From Gammaproteobacteria bacterium (GTDB lineage: Bacteria; Pseudomonadota; Gammaproteobacteria; HTCC5015): a stretch of DNA of 64,000 bases. Positions 7,838 to 14,988 of the stretch are shown one piece after another. Location: positions 62,001 to 126,000 of the forward strand of contig JANQRI010000019.1 of the NCBI GenBank assembly GCA_028284675.1. The letters run 5' to 3'. The position numbers were made by a program, and so were the translations under genes. Position 1 is the stretch's first letter; each line of letters begins with the position of its first letter. The notes beneath the pieces are model-generated. The model did not search any database, was not told the origin of the DNA, and worked only from the letters and a program-made list of their open reading frames with translations.

Positions 7838-7860
7838 CAAAAAAAGTCTGACCTATTTCC
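7838..7860. repeat. Short palindrome-like motif, copy C
   Basis: CAAAAAAAGTCTGACCTATTTCC, starting directly at the end of the HEPN gene. It matches copy D at 8545-8566 in 17 or more positions and is related to copies A and B. Confidence 0.5.
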
Positions 7861-7899
7861 CGATAACAAAAAAATAGCAATACTAGTCCGAAAGGATTA

Positions 7900-7959
7900 T
7901 TGAAATCAACAAAGTCAGGGGTTAGGGTGTTAAAAAAATAAACGGGTAAGTCGTATAAC
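7900..7959 (+). repeat. 60-bp dispersed repeat, copy 2
   Basis: TTGAAATCAACAAAGTC ... GTTAGGGTGTTAAAAAAATA ... TCGTATAA. Pairs with copy 1 at 3901-3960. The two copies bracket the cassette gene, the unknown gene and the RHH-DUF262-HEPN module as direct repeats about 4.0 kb apart, so recombination between them could excise that block. Confidence 0.55.
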
Positions 7960-8014
7960 AATCGTTATTAATAAAGTGTTGCTGGCGGGTAGCTGACAGC
8001 TAGAGGGAGTAATT

Positions 8015-8470
8015 ATGTATATTTGGAAAACTAATGCTCTTGCAGAGGACATTAAGAATAAATTAGTTGGGCAAAATGAGTGGAAGAAATACTATTTGGC
8101 AGTGTCAATATTTGTGACAGCCGCCATATATCTTGCTATTTTGTCGCCCCGAACAAATTTGGTGGCTGTGTTGGTTGAGGTCGTGGCAGTAATTGGTATT
8201 CTCATTATCGGGGTTAATATTACGTATCGCTCTAACGGCGGTGACACTGGAGTCGATTACATACCCAGAATAACTGCCTTAAGTTTACCGGTTGTAGTCA
8301 AGCTCTATTTTTTTACTTTGTTGATTGGAATACTGATTGCTATATGGATTGAAGCGGCATCATTGCCTCAGAAGGCTATTATGGATTGGGTGACAGTGGG
8401 TCTTGCTATATTTATTCAAGCAGCTTTTTTTTGGCGTATTAATATCCATATCAAAAATATAAATACATAA
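8015..8470 (+). CDS. Small membrane protein, four predicted TM segments
   Basis: A 151-residue protein with four hydrophobic stretches (about residues 26-44, 50-67, 90-112 and 124-142) and a charged, cytoplasmic-looking N-terminus (KTNALAEDIKNKLVG). No family is recognised. ATG at 8015 follows GAGGGAG. It stands alone between repeat copies C and D, after the second 60-bp repeat, and resembles the small membrane proteins often carried on gene cassettes. No attC could be confirmed behind it. A role in a membrane-depolarising defence system is possible only by position. Confidence 0.65.
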   Translation: MYIWKTNALAEDIKNKLVGQNEWKKYYLAVSIFVTAAIYLAILSPRTNLVAVLVEVVAVIGILIIGVNITYRSNGGDTGVDYIPRITALSLPVVVKLYFFTLLIGILIAIWIEAASLPQKAIMDWVTVGLAIFIQAAFFWRINIHIKNINT

Positions 8471-8789
8471 CAAAAAGCCTTACCCCATATCATGGCGTGA
8501 TAGTTTGCGCAAATATTGGGTCCTGCAAAATTACACTGATTCATCAAAAAAAGTCAGACCCTTTCCTCCTCAGGTGATAAATGGCCTGCTCAGGGGAAAG
8601 GCGTGCCATTGATATTGAACAAGGCCAATCGCACTTTTAAGGTGCAGGCATCTTTTTTTCCTTCAATACGCTTCGCTTCACTCGGCAAATCACACGGGCG
8701 TTAGCCTTTCGGGTTACCCAAGGAAATACTTCGAAATATTCACATTTTGCGATAGCATTGGAAAAGCGTCCAAACAAAAATGGTGGCAT
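8471..8789. other. Intergenic, 319 bp, repeat copy D
   Basis: Contains repeat copy D (8545-8566). Around 8660-8705 is a stretch with CGCTTCGCTTCAC and GGGCGTTAGCC that looks like the right half of an attC site, but no matching left arm was found. No convincing ORF on either strand apart from frames overlapping the next gene. Confidence 0.4.
8545..8566. repeat. Short palindrome-like motif, copy D
   Basis: CAAAAAAAGTCAGACCCTTTCC. Nearly the same as copy C (7838); the two flank the small membrane-protein gene, as copies A and B flank the cassette gene. Confidence 0.5.
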
Positions 8790-9797
8790 ATGCAACTTAG
8801 ATATACGGTGTACAATTGCGGCACAGGCTTTAATCGTAATAGCCGGGATATCATACCCCAGCTTTGGAGAGAAACGCATTCTCTTAACATGATTAACGAT
8901 GGGCCTGGCAGCACGGGTTTGTTTGTGACGAGAGGGCCTGGCCTTGCAGCCGGAGTAGGTGTTGATGCCAATGTTAATCGCTCGGTTGAGGAGATAAAAA
9001 GGCGGAACACAGTTAACAGCATGGTCCTCAATATGGTGGGCTGGAGTCGTGGCGCGGTAACGTGTTTTAAAATTGCCAATGCGCTGGATAAAGATAACAG
9101 CACGCAGAATATCACTGTCAATATTTATGGAATTGATCCCGTGCCCGGCGGCACTTTTATAAATGATCATATGTGGAGAGACATTGATGTCACTCCCAAT
9201 ATAGGTATGTGCAGCGCAATCTTTGCGCAGCATGACAGAAGGAATCTGTTTTCACCCTACTACCCTGCGGTGCGCGGACCTTTTACAGATATTGATATTA
9301 TGCCCGGTAATCACAGTGATTTGGTTATGGATAAAGGTAAAAACAGGGAGGCGCATCAACTGGTTAAACATCTTGCCAAACAATTCCTTATTTCCCGCGG
9401 CACTGTGTTTAGCAATAAAACTTTATTAAGTGATATTGAGATATTAAACAAGTATGCGGCAATAATTGAAAACTTTGATGATTATGCAAAGGGCAAGAGG
9501 AAGTTTAGAAACAGATTTAAGGGCAAGCGCAAAATAAAAAATGATAAGGGTGACAGCCTTGGGACAATGCTTCCGGTAAAACCGCCGTTTTTTATTAATG
9601 GGCATCACCGTGAAGTTTTCCAGAGGCATTTCTCCTGTCTTGCCAATGCAATAGATACCAAGTCCAGGAATCCTGGATACAGCATTCAGAATAACTGGGG
9701 TTACGTAAGGAATGATATCGAAAGATTGCAAAATTCACCTCTGTTCCAAAGTTCTTTCGATATGGTCACACTGTATTTTGATCTGGTTTGGGTTTGA
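8790..9797 (+). CDS. Alpha/beta-hydrolase-like protein (GxSxG lipase type; DUF5621-like)
   Basis: A 335-residue protein. The nucleophile elbow MVGWSRGAVTCFKIA (GWSRG) lies near residue 86, followed by NIYGIDPVPGG and a possible catalytic His in PGNHSDLVM, giving a Ser-Asp-His order for an alpha/beta hydrolase. The N-terminus YNCGTGFNRNS and later RGPG resemble the Legionella-type DUF5621/lipase-effector proteins (recalled, not searched). A basic stretch KGKRKFRNRFKGKRK occurs near residue 235. No signal peptide, which would fit a secreted effector handled by T6SS or T4SS; a T6SS effector island lies 45 kb away. Substrate unknown. Upstream spacing GGTGG to ATG is acceptable. Confidence 0.6.
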   Translation: MQLRYTVYNCGTGFNRNSRDIIPQLWRETHSLNMINDGPGSTGLFVTRGPGLAAGVGVDANVNRSVEEIKRRNTVNSMVLNMVGWSRGAVTCFKIANALDKDNSTQNITVNIYGIDPVPGGTFINDHMWRDIDVTPNIGMCSAIFAQHDRRNLFSPYYPAVRGPFTDIDIMPGNHSDLVMDKGKNREAHQLVKHLAKQFLISRGTVFSNKTLLSDIEILNKYAAIIENFDDYAKGKRKFRNRFKGKRKIKNDKGDSLGTMLPVKPPFFINGHHREVFQRHFSCLANAIDTKSRNPGYSIQNNWGYVRNDIERLQNSPLFQSSFDMVTLYFDLVWV

Positions 9798-9884
9798 TAT
9801 CATTGTCAGCCGGGTCGAGCTGGCGCATACGTATTTAAATTATTTACAATGGCAAAGGGTTCGCAATGTCATACAAGGTATACT

Positions 9885-9929
9885 ATGTATACATTGATGC
9901 CAATGTTTTATGTATGACAATGTATACAT
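9885..9929 (+). promoter_or_regulatory. Paired palindromic operators of the second RHH gene
   Basis: ATGTATACAT occurs at 9885-9894 and again at 9920-9929, the latter inside a perfect 12-bp palindrome (9919-9930) that abuts the ATG at 9931. Centres are 35 bp apart. A TATACT -10 candidate at 9879-9884 borders the first site. The pattern fits negative autoregulation by the RHH product. Confidence 0.6.
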
Positions 9930-9930
9930 T

Positions 9931-10101
9931 ATGCCGACAAAATCCGATGACAAAAAAACAGAGCTTATCAGTGTGCGAATCTCTAAATCACTGAGGGATA
10001 AGCTGGAGGCAATTGCTGAAGAGCAGGATAGGCCGCTTTCCTGGGTGGTCAATAAAATTCTGCAGAAACACCTCAACAGCAAACAGGCAGGGAAGCTGTA
10101 A
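9931..10101 (+). CDS. Ribbon-helix-helix (CopG-like) regulator
   Basis: A 56-residue protein, MPTKSDDKKTELISVRISKS followed by LRDKLEAIAEEQDRPLSWVVNKILQKHL. The strand ISVRI and the two helices match the RHH fold of CopG-type antitoxins and regulators. ATG at 9931 is preferred over 9910 because the intervening seven codons cover the operator palindrome; no clear Shine-Dalgarno precedes either. No toxin gene of the usual ParE/RelE type follows; the next gene is a truncated haemoglobin 77 bp away. It could be an orphan antitoxin or a regulator of the preceding hydrolase gene. Confidence 0.75.
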   Translation: MPTKSDDKKTELISVRISKSLRDKLEAIAEEQDRPLSWVVNKILQKHLNSKQAGKL

Positions 10102-10178
10102 GTTTTTACATCAAGGCGATGGCTGAGGAACCCGGTGGCGCTTTGTTGACACCAACCAAGAATATAGAGGACAAATCC

Positions 10179-10553
10179 ATGACTGAAAAATCACTGTATG
10201 AGCGCCTGGGTGGTTATGATGGAATAACGGGTTTTGTGAATGACTTATTGCCCCGGCTGCAGGGCGACGGTCAATTGGGCCGTTTTTGGGCGTATCGCGG
10301 GGCTGACGGCATTGCGCGGGAAAAGCAATTATTGATCGATTATTTGTGTGCGAGCGCGGCCGGTCCGGTGTATTACACCGGGCGGAATATGAAGCTGTCG
10401 CATAAGGGGATGAATATCAGTGAAAGTGACTGGGATATTTTCATGGGGCATGCCGGAGCCACTATGGAGGCGCTCGGTATTCCTGAGCAGGAGTGTAATG
10501 AAATTGCCACATTTGTTTCCAGCTTGAAAGACGATATTGTTGAGGCCGTGTAG
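10179..10553 (+). CDS. Group I truncated haemoglobin
   Basis: A 124-residue haem protein: SLYERLGGYDGITGFVNDLL at the N-terminus, GPVYYTGRNMKLSHKGMNIS with the proximal histidine, and WDIFMGHAGATMEALGIP. These are the marks of the trHbN (group I) family, which binds O2 or NO. The chosen ATG (10179) has AGAGGA upstream; an upstream in-frame start at 10119 would add 20 unlikely residues. Likely function is NO detoxification or O2 handling. It stands alone between the accessory island and the Mrp operon. Confidence 0.92.
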   Translation: MTEKSLYERLGGYDGITGFVNDLLPRLQGDGQLGRFWAYRGADGIAREKQLLIDYLCASAAGPVYYTGRNMKLSHKGMNISESDWDIFMGHAGATMEALGIPEQECNEIATFVSSLKDDIVEAV

Positions 10554-11059
10554 TGATCATCTGGTGCTGGTAGCGGTGGGCTCGTCAGGCTCTTTGGCGG
10601 CCTATTTGATATAAAACCAGGATCAGCGCAAGCATGGTTAGGTCAGTGTGTTTTGCCGGCACAAAGTGGCCGGGTGGAAGGGTGTAGAGCGGGCAGTACG
10701 TATGACGGGTTATTTTATTTGTATTCAGGGGTGATTGGCGCACCAAATTTGATTTGGCGGCGTTTTTTGGTGCTGGTGTTGGTTAGATATCCACAACCCC
10801 AAACCTTTAAATATAAGATGGGATGGATATATAATATTCGCGCTAAATATTAGCCTATTCACCCTAACCGCATTATTTATCGTAGGCAGGGAAAGCCGGT
10901 GGTACGACAGGTCATTGTGTTTTTACATTTTATGTTTTTCGTGTATGCTGCCGATGCTGTAGAGATCTAATCGGCGAAAGAACTTGGTTGCATAATGAGT
11001 CATTTCCCGGTGACAGGGACAGTATTGCATCTGCAAAACCATAAGGATTGGTAACCGGT
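10554..11059. other. Intergenic, 506 bp
   Basis: No supported gene. A 66-codon open frame at 10653 has no ribosome site or recognisable product. The last 60 bases before 11060 carry AAGGA and the start of the Mrp operon; promoter elements were not resolved. Confidence 0.5.
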
Positions 11060-11554
11060 ATGAATGACCAGGTTAACAAAGGTGTGGAAAATTTTTTGAT
11101 GTTGTTGGCGCTTTTAATTCTGGCGTGGCTACTCTGGTCTGGGATTTACAAGCTCCTCCTTCTGGGGCTGGGCGCTTTTTCATGCCTGCTTTGTTTCTAT
11201 ATTGCCTACCGTATCGGGTTTTTCAAGCGGGCCAGCGGTCTGAGGCTGATTCCGAGCCTGCCGAAATACTGGTTTGCTTTGTTAATAGACATTATAAAAT
11301 CCAGTATTGATGTCGCAAAGATTGTGCTTAATCCTAAATTACCTATCAGTCCAGTCGTTGTTGAAATTGACGCGATGTCCAAAGGTTCTATTGGTCACGC
11401 GATTCTGGGTAATGCCATCACATTGTCGCCGGGTACGGTTACATTAGATGTTCACAATGGACGATTAAGAGTTCACTGTTTGACCAGGAAAAGTGCTGAT
11501 GAGCTTTTGGCCGGTGAAATAAATCGTCGAACCTCATTGCTTACTCACGACTGA
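11060..11554 (+). CDS. mrpE: Mrp-type Na+/H+ antiporter subunit E
   Basis: A 164-residue membrane protein with two or three N-terminal TM segments and a soluble C-terminal domain. The conserved tail motif GNAITLSPGTVTLDV and HCLTRKSADELLAGEI identify MnhE/MrpE. ATG at 11060 with AAGGA upstream is preferred over TTG at 11048. It is the first gene of a long same-strand operon (E, F, G, A'B, C, D, D, small, D) and the next gene begins 3 bp after its stop. The MrpE family is needed for assembly or activity of the multi-subunit antiporter in the inner membrane. Confidence 0.93.
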   Translation: MNDQVNKGVENFLMLLALLILAWLLWSGIYKLLLLGLGAFSCLLCFYIAYRIGFFKRASGLRLIPSLPKYWFALLIDIIKSSIDVAKIVLNPKLPISPVVVEIDAMSKGSIGHAILGNAITLSPGTVTLDVHNGRLRVHCLTRKSADELLAGEINRRTSLLTHD

Positions 11555-11556
11555 TC

Positions 11557-11832
11557 ATGTATTTCACCGTATCATTGGCAATACTGGTTACGATGGTTTT
11601 GGCGGTTATTCGCGCACTTAAGGGGCCGAGCGTCTATGACCGTGTTTTGGCTGTCAACATGTTCGGCACTAAGACCGCCTTGTTGTTATCCGTTGTTGCA
11701 TTTCTCTATGGGCGGCCTGACTTTTTGGATTTGGCTTTAATCTACGCATTAATAAACTTTGTGGGTGTATTGGCTGTGCTTGAGTTTTTTCAGAAACGTT
11801 CGGCAGCTCAAGGGCACACTACAAAAGATTGA
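11557..11832 (+). CDS. mrpF: Mrp antiporter subunit F
   Basis: 91 residues, three TM segments, with the family pattern RALKGPSVYDRVLAVNMFGTK and FLDLALIYALINFVGVLAVLEF. Starts 3 bp after mrpE. Length and order (E-F-G) match standard mrp/mnh operons. Confidence 0.92.
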   Translation: MYFTVSLAILVTMVLAVIRALKGPSVYDRVLAVNMFGTKTALLLSVVAFLYGRPDFLDLALIYALINFVGVLAVLEFFQKRSAAQGHTTKD

Positions 11833-11844
11833 CAGGGACTTGCT

Positions 11845-12165
11845 ATGCTTCTTGATATCCTAAGCTGGATTTTATTATGTTTGGGGGGCGGGTTTGTGCT
11901 GGTTGGGGGTATTGGTGCTCTGCGTATGCCCAATTTCTATACCCGCATGCATGCGGCCAGCCTGACAGACTCAACCGGTTCAATCTTGATTGTGGTCGGA
12001 GTAATGTGCCAGGCCGGTTTATCGTTAGCAACTATTAAGTTGTTGACTATTCTCATATTTTTGTTGTTAACAGGCCCAACGGCAACCTATGCGCTGGCCA
12101 ATGCGGCGTTGCTTTCCGGAATGAAGCCACAGGCTGATACTGATGAGGGCCGGTCTTCCTCATGA
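11845..12165 (+). CDS. mrpG: Mrp antiporter subunit G
   Basis: 106 residues, three TM segments. GGIGALRMPNFYTRMHAAS followed by TGSILIVVG is the MnhG/MrpG signature, and GPTATYALANAAL closes the third TM. It overlaps the following gene by 4 bp (ATGA), so translation is coupled. AGGGA lies upstream of its ATG. Confidence 0.93.
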   Translation: MLLDILSWILLCLGGGFVLVGGIGALRMPNFYTRMHAASLTDSTGSILIVVGVMCQAGLSLATIKLLTILIFLLLTGPTATYALANAALLSGMKPQADTDEGRSSS

Positions 12166-13136
12166 TTATAGTCTTTGCGGTTTTTTTGCTTACGCTGCTG
12201 GTATTGACTGCCGTTGCGGTTGTCAGAACTGAAAACTTATTTGTGGCTGTTATGCTAATGGCTATTTTCAGTCTGCTGATGGCGACAAACTTTTTCATTC
12301 TCGATGCGGCTGATGTCGCGTTAACAGAGGCTGCCGTTGGAGCCGGTGTGACCACAGTGATATTTCTGGGCGCTCTGGCATTAACTGCAGAACAGGAAAA
12401 GCCGATTGTATCAGGACGCTGGCTACCCTTGGCCGTTGTCTCCGTGACGGTGCTGGTCATAATTTACGCAAGCTTTGACCAACCCCGCTTGGGTGATCCT
12501 GGTGCCCCCGCTCATCAACATGTTGCTCCGTGGTATCTTGAAAAAACCGCTGAGTTTATTGATATCCCCAATATAGTGACAGCCGTGCTGGCAAGCTATC
12601 GTGGTTATGATACTTTGGGAGAGGTGTTTGTGGTATTTGCCGCCTGTATAGGCGTCTTGTTTTTATTGAGTGTGCCGCCTGTAAAACCGCAGAAATCGAA
12701 GTCTTCTGATAATAGCAGTGGTCTTCGCCATCATCTTATTCCGCAAGTTGTTGGCCGTTTGCTTGTGCCGTTTATTTTTCTTTTTGGTTTATATGTGCAG
12801 TTCCATGGAGAGTATGGGCCTGGCGGAGGCTTTCAGGCAGGGGCTATTATAGCAACCGGCATTATTCTGTATGCATTGCTTGAGGGTGAGGCAGCGGCAC
12901 TGAATGCGATACCCAAGTCTGTACTGATGGCTATGGTGTGTGGTGGTGCAATGCTGTATGGAATGGTCGGTGTAGCCGGGATGATATTAGGCGGTAATTT
13001 TCTGGATTACTCTGTATTACACAGCGACCCTGTTATAGGCCAGCAGATGGGTATTATTCTTATTGAAGCGGGTGTTGGAATCACGGTCTGCGGTGCGCTG
13101 TTATCCATATTTCATGCTTTTGCGGAAAGAGACTGA
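12162..13136 (+). CDS. mrpB: Mrp antiporter subunit B with fused DUF4040 (MrpA C-terminal) domain
   Basis: A 324-residue polytopic membrane protein. Residues 1-85 are DUF4040, the domain found at the C-terminus of MrpA (AVVRTENLFVAVMLMAIFSL, EAAVGAGVTTVIFLGAL). Residues 195-320 are MnhB (LLVPFIFLFGLYVQFHGE, GPGGGFQAGAIIA). This A'B fusion is typical of Mrp operons that lack a full MrpA and use extra D-type subunits instead, as here. It overlaps mrpG by 4 bp and mrpC by one base. Role: part of the ion-translocating core in the inner membrane. Confidence 0.9.
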   Translation: MIIVFAVFLLTLLVLTAVAVVRTENLFVAVMLMAIFSLLMATNFFILDAADVALTEAAVGAGVTTVIFLGALALTAEQEKPIVSGRWLPLAVVSVTVLVIIYASFDQPRLGDPGAPAHQHVAPWYLEKTAEFIDIPNIVTAVLASYRGYDTLGEVFVVFAACIGVLFLLSVPPVKPQKSKSSDNSSGLRHHLIPQVVGRLLVPFIFLFGLYVQFHGEYGPGGGFQAGAIIATGIILYALLEGEAAALNAIPKSVLMAMVCGGAMLYGMVGVAGMILGGNFLDYSVLHSDPVIGQQMGIILIEAGVGITVCGALLSIFHAFAERD

Positions 13137-13495
13137 TGCTGGAAATATTGGGCTATTACAATTATTGGGTATTTGCACTGGTGCTGATGATCGGTTTTTA
13201 TGCTGTCGTTGCAAGAGGCAATCTGATTAAAAAGCTGCTGGGGCTATCGATGCTTCAGTCTGCTGTATTCCTGATGTATATCACTTTGAGTAAGGTGGAG
13301 GGTGCAACCGCGCCCATTCTTCAAAAAGGTGTCGAAGATCAAATTTATTCCAACCCTTTGCCGCAGGTTTTGATTCTGACAGCGATTGTTGTTGGTGTTT
13401 CAACCACTGCATTGGGTCTTGCCATCGTGGTGCGAATAAAAGAAGCCTACGGAACGATTGAAGAGCAGGATATTCTTAAAGCAAGCGGCCCATAA
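13136..13495 (+). CDS. mrpC: Mrp antiporter subunit C (NuoK-like)
   Basis: 119 residues, three TM segments, NuoK/MnhC family. LLGLSMLQSAVFLMYI and the segment with PLPQVLILTAIVVGVSTTAL are diagnostic. It overlaps mrpB and mrpD by one base at each end. Length is normal for the family. Confidence 0.92.
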   Translation: MLEILGYYNYWVFALVLMIGFYAVVARGNLIKKLLGLSMLQSAVFLMYITLSKVEGATAPILQKGVEDQIYSNPLPQVLILTAIVVGVSTTALGLAIVVRIKEAYGTIEEQDILKASGP

Positions 13496-14988
13496 TGAAT
13501 ATAACACCACATTTGCCGGCGCTACAGGTGGTAGTGCCAATTCTGAGTGCTCCCATAGTGCTATTGCTGCGGCCAAAAGGTATGGCCTGGGCAATGACAA
13601 CAGTCACAAGCTTAATGGCTTTTTGTATTGCTATTGCAATAGTCAGCGGGGTTCAGCAAGGTCAGGTATTCAATTATCTAATGGGCTCCTGGAGTGCGCC
13701 CTATGGTATTGAGCTGAGCATTGATTCTTTTAGTGCGATTATTTTACTTGTGGTGACCGGTGCATCGGCCCTTGTGTTGATCGGTGCCCGCCGCAGCATT
13801 GATGCGCAGATCGAATCGCATCGACAGCCATTTTTTTATGCGGCTTGGCTATTGGTGCTTTCCGGGCTGGCGGGAATAGTCGTTACCGGTGATGCCTTTA
13901 ATATTTTTGTATTTATGGAGATTTCTTCGTTGGCCAGTTATGTATTAATAGCCGGTGGCCCGGACAGGCGCGCGCTTCCGGCGGTTTTTAAATATCTTAT
14001 CATGGGGACAATCGGCGCAACGTTTTATCTGATTGGCATAGGCCTTATTTATATTATGACGGGGACGCTGAACCTGGCTGATATGGAAGTGAGGATTCAT
14101 GAAGTTGCCGATCAAAGCCCTGTTTTGCTGGCGGCAGGTTTTATTACGATAGGCTTGGCTTTGAAGGCGGCTGTGTTTCCACTGCACTTGTGGTTGCCCA
14201 ATGCATATACTTATGCGCCTCATGTTGTCACCGCTTTTCTGGCGGCCTGCGCTACGAAAGTCGCACTCTATGTGTTGATCCGTTTTGATTTTTTTGTTTT
14301 CCAGCAGAACCTGTCTGGCCATGATCTGCAGTTTTCGTATTTTATGATACCGTTGGCCTTGCTGGCCGCTTTGGTTGCCTCCAGCATGGCGTTGTTTGAG
14401 CGTAATCTGAAATGCTTGCTGGCTTATTCTTCTGTTGCGCAGATTGGTTATATTGTACTTGGAGCAAGCCTGGTTACGGTAGCAGGTCTTACCGCCAGTA
14501 TCGTGCATATATTCAACCATGCATTGGCAAAAGGTGCTTTGTTTCTGGCGGTTGCCTGTCTTGCCATAAGGCTGTCTTCCACTCAACTTACCGATATTGC
14601 CGGTGTTGCCCGGCGTATGCCATGGACCATGGCTGCATTTGTGTTGGCCGGGCTGAGTCTGATCGGCGTTCCGGGAACGGCCGGTTTTATCAGTAAGTGG
14701 TATCTGATTACGGCTGTGCTTGCAAAAGGCGCATGGGGTATCGCGCTTGTCTTTATAATCGTGATCAGCTCCTTGCTCGCTGTTGTATATATATGGAAGG
14801 TTATTGAGCAGGCTTACTTTCGTGAGCCTCAGCAAGCCAATGGGGCTGTGCGCGAAGCACCATTGGAGTTATTGGCAGTCACCTGGGTTGCTGTGCTTGC
14901 GAATATCTACTTTGGTTTTTATCCCGCTATTCCGGTCTCGCTATCCTCCGCCGCAGCGGAGCTGTTGTTAGGACAAATGCCACAATGA
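13495..14988 (+). CDS. mrpD: Mrp antiporter subunit D (NuoN/NuoM-like)
   Basis: 497 residues, about 14 TM helices, proton-conducting transporter family. The key acidic residue is in FNIFVFMEISSLASYVL; lysines occur in IGLALKAAVFPLHLWLP and AACATKVALYVLI, and the second-half motif in LLAYSSVAQIGYIVLG. It is the first of three D-type subunits in the operon. It overlaps the next gene by 4 bp. Role: H+ or Na+ translocating antiporter-like subunit. Confidence 0.92.
   Translation: MNITPHLPALQVVVPILSAPIVLLLRPKGMAWAMTTVTSLMAFCIAIAIVSGVQQGQVFNYLMGSWSAPYGIELSIDSFSAIILLVVTGASALVLIGARRSIDAQIESHRQPFFYAAWLLVLSGLAGIVVTGDAFNIFVFMEISSLASYVLIAGGPDRRALPAVFKYLIMGTIGATFYLIGIGLIYIMTGTLNLADMEVRIHEVADQSPVLLAAGFITIGLALKAAVFPLHLWLPNAYTYAPHVVTAFLAACATKVALYVLIRFDFFVFQQNLSGHDLQFSYFMIPLALLAALVASSMALFERNLKCLLAYSSVAQIGYIVLGASLVTVAGLTASIVHIFNHALAKGALFLAVACLAIRLSSTQLTDIAGVARRMPWTMAAFVLAGLSLIGVPGTAGFISKWYLITAVLAKGAWGIALVFIIVISSLLAVVYIWKVIEQAYFREPQQANGAVREAPLELLAVTWVAVLANIYFGFYPAIPVSLSSAAAELLLGQMPQ

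Noticed and set aside
8655..8705. Second attC site ending in GGGCGTTAGCC
   Set aside because: Only a right-half-like sequence is present; no left arm that pairs with it was found within 150 bp, and the bases after GTT do not fit the core consensus.
10653..10853. 66-codon plus-strand frame after the haemoglobin gene
   Set aside because: No ribosome site, no recognisable protein features, and low-complexity composition.
13945..14835. 296-codon minus-strand frame inside mrpD
   Set aside because: Antisense to a well-supported membrane protein gene; composition follows from codon bias of the sense strand.
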